A stretch of DNA of 64,000 bases from Adiantum capillus-veneris (GCA_014529385.2 CM043946.1:19547077-19611076), one strand, 5' to 3'. Counted from the first letter of the stretch, positions 23,373-34,782 are shown. Translations and numbers: made by a program. The notes: generated by a model from the sequence alone, not told the origin.

Positions 23373-25266
23373 GTGATTCTCCTGACACAGAATGCCTCGC
23401 CAAAAGAAAGAAAGACAGTGGACAGCAAAGCACCATATGAAGTGGAGGAGCTCGCTACAAATGAAAAGGCTCACATCTCGGATGAAATACTTGCTCAGAT
23501 CCCTGCCCACATATTCATCTCAAAGTTTAAGGATGCTGATGGTGACATGGTAAAGACAACTATCATGCCACGAGAGATATGGAGCCTCCACCAAAGGCCA
23601 GAGGTAATAGAGGCAGTGCGAGCTGTATACTTGGAGCAATTTTTCAGATTACATCCATGGGGAACAGATTACATGAGGGCCCACGAGCTCATGAGCTCAA
23701 TACAATATGATGGGCAGGCAATGCTCACGGACAAGGATGGATCGAAGGTGAAAGTAAAGATCATGAAAGAAATCATCAACGAAGCTTTGCATTTCCTCCC
23801 AGGGAAACATGATTTGCTGGCGAAGACAAAGTCACTGGATAATGAGAAGGCATTTGTCAAAGCAAAGGGAAACAAATACAAATACAGTGACATGATATAC
23901 AGAGAGCTGGAATTATCGATGAGATTGATCTCTCAACATTTCAGAGTACAAAAGCCTCCTCACTACACCGAGTCAATCCTGCAGATTGCCGTGGTCATGT
24001 CTCTAGCAACGGCCGAAAATAGAACCATTCGCTAAGATTACGGTTCTTACATTTTGGAAAACCTGATCGAAGCAAATTTGAAAAGCTCGGCAAAAAACAA
24101 AAGCTACATGAACGCAGGGCCGATGCTAACCAGAATAGCATACCAGGCTTTGGGAATGATCAAAGATTTGCCAGCTACCAGTTCTCAAACGGACCTGATC
24201 TAGAAAGCAAAGCTGGTTGCTCATTCTGTAAGGACGACCCCTGGCGCGACATCATCGCACTCAGCAAAGGCCACCAACAAAATCTCGAGTGATGAAGAAA
24301 AAACGGAGACAGATGATGAAGGAAAATCTCAAGAGTCAAAAGACAAAGGGCCATCAGAGTTTGAAGAAAGCGAGGAGGAAGACTCCACAAAGCCGCTCGA
24401 AAGAAAAAGAAGGGAGAAAAAGTGCAGTACAGCAGTCAGACCTGCAAAAAGCATATGCGAAAGCTCAAAACAGAGTCGAGGAAAGAAGAACCAAGTTACG
24501 GGCTAACAGACAGGCTAGAGCAGCTGCAACACAACAGACACAAAAAAGAAGATTCGAAAGGTAAAGCCAAGAAAGAATAGATAATGCAACTCGCATACGC
24601 GCGGAGAAGCAAAGGTTAGAAGCAGAGCAAAAGGCTGCGAAAGTGGACATCTCTTTGGAGTCCACTGAAGGAAGGAGGGAGAAAGACGCAGCTGATGAAG
24701 CAAACCAAGCAGAGCAGCTAAAGAAGATCCAAAGAGAAAGGAATGTGGAAGCGCGACGGGCGCCGGATCTCACCCGCCAAAGAATCATCAGGATTTTAAA
24801 GAAAAGAAAAGCAGAAGCATCTGCTTTGCAACAAGGGGAAGAGACTTCCAAAAAGAGGCATGTACGGGAAGAATCAAGCCCACCTCCTCCCTCGCCCAAA
24901 TCACCTCCTCCCTCACCAAAATCTCCTCCTCCTCCCCCTTATCCATCGAACAAAAAACAACCAACTCCTCCCCCTTCAACCTCGCAAAAGGAGTTTATAC
25001 CTCCTACAGAAGCAATCGGATACCACGAAGCCTGCCAGGCAGTGGCTGGTTTTGATTACAAGCAAACTCTAAGGGAATTAGAACGGCAATTCCAATGTCA
25101 GCACGTGGTGCTGAGTGAAAAGGAAAGGCAAGTACAAGAGGCCCAACAAAAGCAAGCATCTAGGCAAGAGGAGTTAGAAAGCCTGAGGGCGCAACTAGAA
25201 CGCACAATGGAGGAAAGTGTAAGGTCTCTGACCCGATCACAAGAGCACCCTTGTACCATGAAATGA
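23373..25266 (+). pseudogene. accessory frame A: unknown N-terminal domain, Pro-rich hinge, coiled coil
   Basis: The frame starts near an ATG at 23392, although the best open frame at the start has no ATG, so a small frame change lies close to the beginning. About 220 residues form a globular-looking, Trp/Tyr/Phe-containing domain (IWSLHQRPEVIEAV, YLEQFFRLHPW, MRLISQHFRVQK). A TAA at 24033 interrupts it, then an acidic Ser/Glu-rich linker follows. A frame change near 24400 leads into a Lys/Arg/Glu coiled coil, with another stop at 24562. A proline-rich hinge (PPPPSPKSPPPSPKS) and a C-terminal coiled coil end at 25266. I do not recognise the family. Position after pol recalls the env-like or extra frames of large plant gypsy elements, but no signal peptide or membrane helix is seen. 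Confidence 0.6.
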
Positions 25267-25866
25267 ATATAATGAAATAAGTTACTATTTTTAGCGGTTT
25301 TTCAGATTCTGCCAGTGCCATCATGTTTAGAATTTTTTTAAGCTTTGAAATGTGAATTAAAATAATTTTTGTGAAAAAATTCCAAAAATAGTAAGTTTTT
25401 GGTCACCCGACCCGTCCAGTCTCGATCGTCTCGAAAATCTGCACCCGTACCCCGAATTTGAAAAAAATGCATTTTCGGACCCCGGGGGCTGCTAAATATG
25501 GCAGGTACTCAGACCCGTACGTCTTAGTTGGAGCTTAGTATAGCAATTTACGGCATCAAAATCCGACTCGTATGGCCATTTTAGCCTAAAACCAATTTTT
25601 CACAAAATTGTCCGGGAGGCACCGAGGACCCGAGGCTGTGTGGAAACAGGTCCCAGCCCACTCCAGACCTGCTTTAGCAACTAGGGGGCGCCCTCTTGCT
25701 TTGTGGGAGTCTTGGGGAAGCTGCCAAGCCTGCAACTCAGTGTGAGAGTCAGTTTACTGAGCCAACTAGACACTTGGTGGGTAGGCAACTGGACTTGCCA
25801 TGCAAGGACTGAGTGCTCATCCAGATGCAATTAGCAGCACAAATCGATTTTCAGCCTGTAGGAGCC

Positions 25867-25874
25867 TATTTAAA
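25867..25874 (+). promoter_or_regulatory. candidate internal TATA box
   Basis: TATTTAAA in a local AT-rich dip, about 1.28 kb upstream of the ATG of accessory frame B. Promoter activity is inferred from position only. Confidence 0.35.
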
Positions 25875-26058
25875 GGCCTACACACACACACACAGACATA
25901 TATGCTCACACACACACATTGCATACTCACACACCTAAGGTGCTGCTGGCACACACACAGCTTTTGAAGGAGAAGCAAGGAGGGAGGTGCTGCCGAAATT
26001 CCCATCTTGAGGATTCATTGCATCAGAAATTTAAGAGGATTCTCAGCCCCTAATCACG

Positions 26059-27127
26059 GTAATTATGGTTTAATTACTGCTCTTCTTAATCTCATCATTA
26101 CCCACTCATAATTCTTGTCTACTATGCCTACTTTTAGCTATAATTCTCTATAGCTGCTCTCTAAATTTTCATAGCTATACTTCATTACATAATTATCATT
26201 CATTTAGTTAATTTATTCAGCCATTCATCATCCTTAATCAAGGATTAATGCATGATTAGGGTAAAACAAAACCGTGAAGAGTAGCTTCACTCGTGTGAAG
26301 AGGTACTTCATGCATATTCAAAAGTGCAAAATTCTTACTCTCTCTCTCTCTCTCTCTCTTGCACTTAAATTAAATTCTTGCAAGCCAAGCACAATAGTTT
26401 TGCAATGTATGATTTTATATCTATCATCAAGGATATGTGAAATTGTAAGGAGCTTAGACACTAGCCTTGGAACAATTTCCAAGATCAAAGACCAATCCAA
26501 AGCACTCCAAAGCATTGGAAATTAGGAAAATCCACTTCAAGGGGAGGCAATTTAACCATGTTTTCACTTTTTTGCATCTTAGAATTTGCACTTGTTTTAA
26601 TAAAGCTCAAGACAAAGCTATGGAGACATCAACATCATTGGCACCAAAGATTCTCTCTCTAGGCGGTATAGTCAATAAATTGTCAGCTAGTAATAGTGTA
26701 GATTTGTCAGAATTCAATCTTTCACTACTCAATAGAGTTGTAATTAAATTATACTTAATCTTCTCCCACATTTAGATGTGATTAAGGCTGAAAATTAATC
26801 CGTCATTAGTCCAATAAGAAGAAGGTTTTTCCATCACACATGCCTGCGGTCACTCTGCACCTTCATATTGCTCTAGGAAAATGAATGAGCTTGCTTACTT
26901 CATATATTTCGTGAATCAATTAGAAAAAATATGAATTTCTTAATCATCTAAGCCAAGTAATTAACCTTAGAGTCGTTTCCCATAGGGTGGATACAGAATT
27001 ACCCTTAAAATTGCTAGGGAAAAAAGGGAAAAATCTAACCTCGTGCATAAGGAGGAGTCTTTAATAAATCTAATCTGCCGATTGGTTTGTCATGTTACTC
27101 TCGGACCTTAGCTCTTTTTTTTTCAAG
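26059..27127 (+). other. candidate 5'UTR intron (GT-AG)
   Basis: Donor GTAATT at 26059; acceptor after a T-rich tract ending TTTTTTTTTCAAG at 27127. The downstream exon contains the ATG at 27152. Predicted by eye only. Confidence 0.4.
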
Positions 27128-27151
27128 TCTATCATTTAAGTAGTGAGAAAA

Positions 27152-29935
27152 ATGGCCCCGGTTAAGAGAACTCGCTTCGGTGGAGCCCACGACCGCGAGG
27201 CGGGAACAAGCAATGTCAACGGAAAAGGAAAGGCTCCCATGGACGAGAAAATACCGGCCATCTCACGGGCTATTGACGAAGAAATGGAAGAGGTAGGTCC
27301 CAATTTCTATTCAAGTTGTTTAATTAACATTGCATACAATTAGTTAGGAATGAACATATCCCCGAACATGTTGGAGAAATCCGACAGAAACCTCGGCATT
27401 GAATGCATAGTACATTTAAGTATAAAGTAGGAAAGAAATGATTGATGGGTATGCTGTTTGCAAGAGGAAAGAATGTCTGCTAGGGAAAATTTAGCTCGAC
27501 ATGTTCATTTTATTTCCGATGTTGAATCAGTCCTGACCCCCCCTACTGATCACAGGGGGCAGAGTTCCTCGTTAGGGCTCTTGAATCCACGACTTTCCTT
27601 TTATGCGGGGGATACCCACGACTTTCTTTCTATGCGGTGGGAACCCACGTCTTACTTTCTATGCGGTGGGAGTGTCCATGACGTGCTTTCTATGCGGTGG
27701 ACATACCTAGTTGTATGGGCAGCTAGGCGACAACGGGAGGAGTGAACTCTCGCTGGAGGGGGGATGTTGTACCTCCAGAACATTGAAACTTTTATGAATA
27801 AGTTTGAGTAGAATTTTTACTAGAATTCTGTCTTGGTGTTGTTTGCAATACTGGTTGAAGGGCTGTTTTAACGAACCATGTGATTCGGAATTAAACAAGG
27901 AATATTTATGTTGAACAACCTTTGTGGTAGTAATTAGGTCACACGATGAAGTGTGAGTGTGGGGGTGGAAAGTGGGGGCTTGGCTCGGGTTGCCAATGCC
28001 TACGAGATGGGTGGTCCCGATTGGTCGGGGACTCTCTCTCCCCATAGTACTTACTCGATATTATTATTACTCATTGCCCCTAGAGCGGCGAATCCTCGAG
28101 AGTACGTGCCTCTGAAACATGGGAAAAAAGGCACTCGGGGTTTCTCTCCTCTTGGAAGGTGGGTCTTAGGATCACTAGATAGTTAAGTACGCTTCCCCTG
28201 CCAGGTGGAGCTAGATCTCGTTGCTAGTAGGCTCGAACTCGACTCACTTTGTGATGAGAGATCGTCCGCTAGTTGAACCCTGAACCATTTTGTTTGCTTC
28301 CGCTATAGATCTAGTGGCCACCAGGTTTACCATCAGATCCGTTGTTTGATACGACGGGGTGGGGACCTCACAGAAAGAGACCTTGAGCGAAAGCAGGCTC
28401 AGTCTTTGATCAAAGACTTGGTGGACGTTAGGACAGACTTGACCGCCAAAGAAAAGCAGTGCCAAGAGTTGATGGCAAGAGTACAGAAAGCAACAGAGCA
28501 GCTTGCTTATGAGAGTGCAAGATTTCAAAGACTTAGCACTTCATACAATACTATCAAAGGCACTCTGACAACTTTGATGGCGAATCAGGAACCTGTTGGG
28601 GCATTGGTCTCCACATCTGACGATGCCACAAGAGTGAACACTATAGCGGCGCTAAAAGTGGAGCTAGAGCAAGAAAATCTTCAAAGACAGCTGCTCGTAT
28701 CAGGAATGGTGGCCCAAACGGCAGCAAATGAGCTAAAGCTAAAAGAAATGGAGCAGCAAATAGCTCAAGCAAGCGCCGAACTACAGATTCAGAAGCAGAT
28801 CGGTGACATGCTGCTAAAGGAAAAAGAAGATCTGCTTTTTCAACAACAAATCAAAGCAGACAAAGCCCAGAGTCAACCACAACTGTTGCCTGAACAACAA
28901 GTGCCAGATTTGCCTGGAACATCACACTAAGGGCAACAGGAGCATGAATTTGAAGGGCCAGATCTGGATATAAGAGAGAGCTCAATGAGAGCATTCAGGA
29001 CATGCTAGAGGGGCCAGGAAAGGAGTACATGCTCTATGAAAAGAAGATAATGGAGTCAACAGCCCTGGCATACTTACAACCAGAAGAGCAGGTGGAAGGA
29101 TTTGGCCATGAGTACCTCCCGTTTCCTCTGCTATGCCATGAAGCAATTTTGTGGAAAGAAAAGATGCGGCCAGCCCCCACAAAACAAAGATAGGGGTTAC
29201 GAAGGCATTGCACTAACAGTGGAAGAAGCTCAAATGCTTGTCGATGACCACCCCAAGTGGAGGCAAAAGTGGTTGGACAAAAGGCCGTAGGATCTAACCA
29301 ATTACCACAACACTCCCCAATATATACAAATTGATCCTACATTCTACCCAGTCCCTCGAAGATGCACTTGGAAGGAGTTCACCACATGGAAAGGGTCAAG
29401 GCCACAAAAACTGAATTACCCGGTCTTGACAGCGCAGCATCCTCCTATGGTAGCCTACATGGTCAGCACACTGAATTTGAGAGTCACATTGCTGCGGGAT
29501 GTCCCCGACTTGGCGTGCCAAATGCTAATAAAGATAGCCCGGATGATCATCACCTGCATCCAGGTGTTTAAAGACACTAAAGGCGACGATCATCCGTGGA
29601 ATCTGTTCTTGGAAGGACACAAAGGCATTTGTTGGAATCTACAAGATTCACCGCCACGACACATATTGGTGGCCATGTACTCCAGGCTAATGTACCTGCC
29701 CTCACACTACTTGCAGACATTCGAAGAGGCCTTCATCACAAGATTCTTTGAAATTGACTCAAGGATTTTCCATCCTATGGCGAAGGACCTCAAGGCCAGG
29801 TACGTAGCATACCAACACACATTATCTGAAAATCCATTCAGACAACATCAAGAAGCACTGGAAGCAGTCCTTCAAACAAGAAGTTTTTCAGCGACACTTG
29901 CTTCATTGGAGCCACATCAACGGCCAAAGCACTGA
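27152..29935 (+). pseudogene. accessory frame B: spliced coiled-coil protein, unknown function
   Basis: The first coding exon 27152-27292 (47 codons, basic, beginning MAPVKRTRFGG) ends exactly at AG|GTAGGT. Candidate acceptors at 28324 and 28336 both restore phase into the long frame that starts there. That frame encodes a 190-residue coiled coil (ERDLERKQAQ, EEAAAL-like heptads, KEMEQQIAQASAELQIQK) ending at TAA 28928. Pieces in two frames then continue to 29935 with several breaks (28970-29191 in one frame, then 29194-29935, TAG at 29288). The C-terminal 170 residues contain Trp/Pro motifs (DDHPWNLFLEGHKGICWN, LPSHYLQTFEEAFITRFF). No known family was recognised. It ends 38 bases before the 3' LTR. 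Confidence 0.55.
27293..28336 (+). other. candidate intron within accessory frame B
   Basis: Donor GAG|GTAGGT at 27293; acceptor CCATCAG at 28336, or CCACCAG at 28324. Phase is kept with either acceptor, and the sequence between is full of stops in all forward frames. It contains several short repeats of the phrase TTTCTATGCGG (27599-27700). Confidence 0.55.
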
Positions 29936-29955
29936 ACATGCACGAGGGCGTGCAA

Positions 29956-29973
29956 GGATAAGGAAGGGGGGAG
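29956..29973 (+). other. polypurine tract of the giant gypsy element
   Basis: GGATAAGGAAGGGGGGAG immediately precedes the TGTTTGG start of the 3' LTR. Confidence 0.9.
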
Positions 29974-30879
29974 TGTTTGGCGAACGAAGCAAGAAGCCGC
30001 CGTTTCTAGAGAAGGACTCTGAGAAACCATTGTAAAATTCTTTTGTAAGGAAGCATCTCTAAGCCGAGAATTTGTCAAAGGATGTATGATTATTCTTATG
30101 GGAGAAATTGTATATTAGAGAGCTAGTTAGAAGTTTAAGAGCTTATGGCCAGACAAGCCATTTGTAAAGACCTAATCTATAAAGGTCATTTTTTGTAAGT
30201 TTTGGGGGATGATCTGTTGGATGGAAAACTGAGAAGACAGCGTATGTTTGAGAGCTCCTTCTTGCTCAAACTTGTAATCTTCGCCATTGTGGCTACGGTA
30301 ATCCAAATTCAAATTTTTTTGTTGCATTGTGTTCCTCTCATCTTGCTCTTCCATTCAAGTGTAATCATTCAAGATTCGGTGTAGGTTTTCAACTACAAGT
30401 TTGAGGCCTTAAATCGCTGTTTTGAGTGTCTATATGCGTGTTTTATGTTGTTTTGACCCTAGGAGGGGCTTTAGGGACCCTAAAACGACCCATTAGGATC
30501 ACCTGTTCGTTGTTTTTGCTGACTTTGGGACGAATGATCACGATCATTGTACCTCTCCAGAATGCTGTGATAGTGATAGGATAGGTTCCTGATAATCCCC
30601 TGTAGCCTCCCTTCAAGTTTCGTGCGATTCCGATATGGTTTGCATGGTAAATGGACGTGATGACTGTAGAGTTGTGTAGAAGGACATAGGCAGATTACTT
30701 GGCGGTAATGCGTTTGATCTACTTGTAGAGTTAGTAGTTGCATCTCTTCGAGTTTACTTCATTAGGATTGACACCCTAGTGAGTTTCCATGCCTCATCTC
30801 AATCGCTTCCCCTGTATTGATAAATATGTTGATGCTTGAGAGCTATGCTATGGACGTCTGTCGCGGCGACCCGCAAACA
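29974..30879 (+). repeat. 3' LTR of the giant gypsy element
   Basis: 906 bp, same termini as the 5' LTR, with roughly 7% differences by eye, mostly transitions, plus a small deletion near the start. TATAAAG at 30178. Confidence 0.93.
30535..30555 (+). repeat. palindromic motif, 3' LTR copy
   Basis: TGATCACGATCATTGTACCT is the most degraded copy; it lies at the position equivalent to 4329 in the 5' LTR. Confidence 0.7.
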
Positions 30880-31480
30880 TTTTCCCTCAGCCGAACCATC
30901 ATGGCACCGTGAGTGATGTATCAAATTTCAGCCTTTTCACATCAATTTTGACCATTTTTTACTTTTTTGGGCCTAGTTTGGCCAATTTTGACCCATGACG
31001 GGCATTTTTCGTGGAAAAAATACCAAACCGACTCCAAAATCCACCAAATTTTGTAGGCTTGATCCTTGATACCAAAAAATAATCCCCACATTCTCCAATA
31101 CCATTCTGACCACTTATAGGGTGGTGCAAGCATCACAACAGATCAGGTACCGCAAATAGACAGTTATCGCACATGTGTCGAGCTCCCCGTATGGGATGAG
31201 AGTGCCCACACTTATTGCTTGCATTATTTACATTCTAAAAAGCTTAAACACATTTCCTAGAGCTAAAATTAGCCACCTAGAACCACATCCAAGGCTTTGA
31301 TACCTTGTCTAGACACGTGTGTGTGCCTGACTGTCGACACACGTGACATGACTATTTTCCATATATACATCATTCTCCATACATGAGACCAAATACTTCC
31401 AAATTCATGTAAACAGCTCTTTATATACAAATTTCTATGCATATAACCACTATTATGTACAGACCAAAAGTGATTTATCA
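30880..31480 (-). repeat. 3' LTR of the minus-strand element, proximal part
   Basis: This is the continuation of the interrupted LTR. It aligns with about 34173-34782, from the shared CCCTCAG near the insertion point to the TTATCA terminus. The adjacent internal bases 31481-31500 are purine-rich on the minus strand and fit a decayed polypurine tract. Confidence 0.85.
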
Positions 31481-31754
31481 TCATTGCCCAACCCCAATTT
31501 GAGCATTTATGCTCAACACTAGCATCAAACAATGACATAAAGCCACAACAGTGATCCCAAAGTTCCTCATGGATCATATGTAAACTTATCAAGTTTCATA
31601 GAACCACCTATTTTCCCAAGCATGTCACTCACATCAAAGGGAAAAGCATCTATTCTCTTGCCAAAACTCCACAACCCACCTAAATATATCCCACTAATAA
31701 TTTGAATATAATACATGGTTGGTGCATATCATCTCATACCATAATCTATCATAG

Positions 31755-32255
31755 TCACAAAAGCATAGATACCTCAAAATTCATCTCATGACTCGAGCTC
31801 ATCCCGTTAATAATTGTAAATCTCACATCATCTTCCTGATACATTGACTGCTCTTCATTCCCTGTGCAAAAGAGATCATCACTCCAAACACTAATAGGTC
31901 CGTTCCAAAATCGACAAAGCACCTCAAAAACACTATCGCTAGCACCTTCATCTTCCACATAAGGCATCCAACACTTGAAAATCTGGAAACATGCATACAA
32001 AGACACCAAGCACGTCATAACTAAGTCCTCATCATGCAAATCTATACCAAGACTTACTAACTGCCAGTGAGGATGTTTGCAGATAAGTGGATATGGACCA
32101 AACATACATTGAAGCAGGTGAAATGCATCCATAAGTTCACTATGGAAGCAAAATATCACTTTAATCTCCTTGTCTACACCATCCTCAAGAAGTTTACACT
32201 TAACAACCATAGGTCGCATATTGTCACAGACATCCCTTGAAGATGGCACTAGCAT
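31755..32255 (-). pseudogene. unrecognised open frame in the internal region of the minus-strand element
   Basis: The 166-residue frame is open on the coding strand of the element but has no domain I know; it is rich in Cys, Leu and Asp. It lies between the gag remnant and the 3' LTR, where an autonomous element would carry pol, yet no protease, YxDD or integrase signature can be seen. It may be the filler typical of non-autonomous elements, or chance. Confidence 0.3.
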
Positions 32256-33167
32256 TAAATCCTTGCATACCTAGATCTTATCCCTATCACCTTCATGACC
32301 CAACACCTTTGCATCGCAACCACTAGAGGGTTTCCCAACCCCTAGCTTTGATAAAGCACATGGACCCAAGGTCAAATTAGCCAGCATAGCATCACTCTCT
32401 TCTATGTCATCCTCACATAATGTGGAAACAATTTCATCAATGCAAGCATCCATGCCCTATTGCTGCAAAGCACCTTCCCAAAATATACATTGCTTTTTGT
32501 GCAAGCTACCATATCCTTCAATGGATCTAGGGACTCTATGTCTTAATCGCATACATCAGTTCACCAACTCTCACAAGCATCAGATGTGTCACCATCATAG
32601 GTTGCCTCATCCTTGTCAATTTCACTCTCATCATCTTCACTTCCCGTGCTAATGCTCAAACTTTTTCATTCATCTACTATGTCCTTGCCATTTTTCACCA
32701 TAGGCATGTTTATACTCTCCAAAGTTTCTTTACATACTTCATTTGCATTGACTTTGCACATATGGGCATCCACACCTGTATCCAAGCTATTATCCTTGCC
32801 AGTATGAGTATTTGCAATCATGAATTTATGCACATAAAGGTCATCCACACTATCCATCCTAGGTATTGACAAAGGGCACTTCATGCATGTAGCAACACAA
32901 AACTTTATCTCGTTTTGTACTATTTTCAATGCTTCACACATGGGTTTGGGCTCTCTCTCTTGCAATTTCATCTTAAGGACCGATCGCAATAGACTCGTGA
33001 AAACCTGTTTTGTTTGCCTATTTGTAAAAGAGGAATAGAACTCCTCCTTGGTCACAACTTCCACATACAATAGAGCATATTTCCAAACTCTCCAATCATC
33101 ACATCAAATATTGACCAAAAATTTACGACAGACTCGTGCTCTTGCAGAAACAAACTAGTGACATGTT

Positions 33168-33434
33168 TCATGCATCTTGGTGAGAGATCACCTTCTTGAA
33201 CCGCTTCAAAAAGAATATCTTAAACCTGTCCCGATTAAGTTTGTCATCATGTGACAAGACCTCAAACCATTCTCTTGCATTACCTCTGACCACCACAATG
33301 ATGCCTCGAATCTTTTGCACCTCACTTGGAAATGCACGGCATAAACATGTCAAATCAATTTCATAAGAAGCAAGCCAATCCTCTGCATCCTCAAAACCTA
33401 TGAAATTTGATGCTTGGAATGAAACCACCATCAT
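33168..33434 (-). pseudogene. gag capsid remnant of the non-autonomous element
   Basis: This 88-residue frame has the spacing of a plant Ty3/gypsy gag capsid domain: a Trp-Leu-x2-Tyr-Glu start, a central GNAREWFEVL segment, and a FKIFFLKRF end, which fit the conserved W..YE, A..W and F...F..RF positions. Gag forms the particle that packages element RNA. It is the first internal frame after the primer site, as expected. The frame closes early. Further open minus-strand stretches (32666-33070, 32271-32453, 31755-32255) follow without recognisable domains and may be decayed gag. No enzyme motifs were found. Confidence 0.65.
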
Positions 33435-33512
33435 GAATTTCCATTCAACACCAAAAATGTGTATACATCACTCCTTGAACTTCATATTCTGGGTGCACAA
33501 CTGGTAATTTTT

Positions 33513-33532
33513 GCTCCCCAGTGGGATCGCCA
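33513..33532 (-). other. putative primer-binding site of the minus-strand element
   Basis: On the minus strand this reads TGGCGATCCCACTGGGGAGC, five bases inside the 5' LTR. TGG at the start is expected for pairing with a tRNA 3' CCA. I could not assign the tRNA species. Confidence 0.6.
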
Positions 33533-33537
33533 AAGGA

Positions 33538-34782
33538 TGATGGAGCAAAAGACACAGTGCGCACAATCACACACTGTGACACTTGAGCACAACACGAGGT
33601 ATTCACTTAATTTCCTCACCTCACTCACCACCACTCAAGATCTCAATGAAAATACTCCCCACAATCCCTATTCAAACTCCGAACACCTCGACGTATAAGC
33701 ACTTGTCTGCCCACAGACACTACAAGGTGAGTTGAGTTGAGCAACTCTTGAAATCACACTTGATGGTGACTCAAATATACAAAATAACCCCATCAAAAAC
33801 TCAAAAAAACCAAACACAAAAGGACTCTCTCAAAACATTGAAAAAGCTTCACCAAACTCCACTCTATTGGACTCTTTGGAGTAGCCTCATTTCTAAGGGC
33901 ACCCAAGGGCACCCATACAGGGTCACATAGTCTTGCAAAAAGCCGCACCTTCTTCCCTCAATTCTTTGTACACACACACATCCGTGGAAACCTCAAAACT
34001 TCCATAGACTCTCCCAAGTGCAAAATTGAAGAGAAAAATCTCTCATTCACTCCTCCACACACACTCGAAAACAGGACGCGAATGCGACGAGACTACACTA
34101 GACCACATGTAAGAACCCTACTTCGTCCCACACACAGAGAGGTGAAAGTGATGATATTGTACTCCAAAAGTTATCCCTCAGTCAAATCATCATAGTACCG
34201 GGAGTAATGTGTGAAATTTCAGCCTTTTCACACCAATTTTGACCATTTCTTGACTTTTTTGGGGCCAATTTTGGCTACTTTTTACCCCTAACAGGCATTT
34301 TTCGCGGTAAAATACCAATCGACTCCAAAATCCACCAAATCTTGTAGGTTGGTCTTTGATACCCAAAAAATCATTGCCACATTTTTACAGTCCATTTTTT
34401 ACCACTTCTAGGGTGGTGAAGGCATCACCACAGATCAAGCACCGTAAATAGACAGTTATCGCATGTGCCAAACGTCCCGGGTGGGATGAGAGTTCCCACA
34501 CTTTTTCCTTGCATTATTTACATTCTAAAAAGCTCAAACACATTCCTTAGAGCCAAAAGAAGCCACCTGGAACCACATCCAAGGCTTTGATACCTTGTCC
34601 AGACACGTGTGTGTGACAGCCGACACGTGACATGATTATTTTCCATATATACATCATTCGCCATACTTGAAACCAAATATCACATTAGGAAACCTTCCAA
34701 ATGCATGCATGTAAACACCTCTTTATATACACATTTTGATGAATATAACCACTATTATGTACAGACCAAAAGTGATTTATCA
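33538..34782 (-). repeat. 5' LTR of the minus-strand element (uninterrupted copy)
   Basis: This intact copy of the same LTR shows, near 34170-34180, the unoccupied sequence into which the giant gypsy inserted in the other LTR. Its end is followed directly by ACGA. Confidence 0.85.

Larger units (their letters stand above)
25267..27151 (+). other. spacer with TATA-like box, CA repeats and a candidate 5'UTR intron
   Basis: No coding frame was supported. A TATTTAAA box lies at 25867-25874, with (CA)n just after it (25880-25894) and CA-rich DNA to about 25960, and a (CT)n run at 26338-26359. A good donor (CACG|GTAATT, cut after 26058) and acceptor (long T tract then CAAG, ending 27127) could define a 1069-bp intron in the leader of accessory frame B. 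This layout resembles an ordinary plant promoter with a 5'UTR intron. Confidence 0.5.
3761..30879 (+). mobile_element. giant Ty3/gypsy LTR retrotransposon with accessory frames
   Basis: LTRs at 3761-4673 and 29974-30879 both begin TGTTTGGCG and end CGCAAACA. A primer site complementary to tRNA-Asp follows the first, and a purine tract precedes the second. Internal order is gag, protease, RT, RNase H, integrase (the gypsy order), then a second protease-like domain and two accessory frames. The total is 27.1 kb, or about 21.9 kb after removing the nested copia and its 5-bp duplication. By eye the LTRs differ at roughly 7% of positions, so the copy is old, and the coding frames carry stops and frameshifts. 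The target duplication is short and T-rich: TTTTT before 3761 and TTTTC after 30879. There is no chromodomain and no second RNase H in the usual Tat position, so I cannot assign a named lineage. Confidence 0.93.
3139..34782 (-). mobile_element. old non-autonomous LTR retrotransposon (gag only), interrupted by a giant gypsy element
   Basis: Two diverged copies of a roughly 1.2 kb sequence frame a 2.06 kb internal region (31481-33537) in minus orientation. The 5' LTR is 33538-34782 (1245 bp). The 3' LTR is split into 3139-3760 and 30880-31480 (1223 bp in total) by the 27.1 kb gypsy insertion. Both LTRs end in TGAT...ATCA, and ACGA flanks the whole. A primer-site-like sequence lies at 33513-33532, and the first internal frame is a gag-like remnant. 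No protease, RT or integrase is visible, so mobility must have depended on another element. The layout matches the class described in plants as TR-GAG elements. Without the insert it is about 4.5 kb. The LTRs have many substitutions and small indels, so this is the oldest layer. Confidence 0.85.

Noticed and set aside
32981..32990. CGATCGCAAT resembling the palindromic motif of the giant element
   Set aside because: Only ten bases match, the GTGTACCT tail is missing, and it lies in a different element; probably chance.
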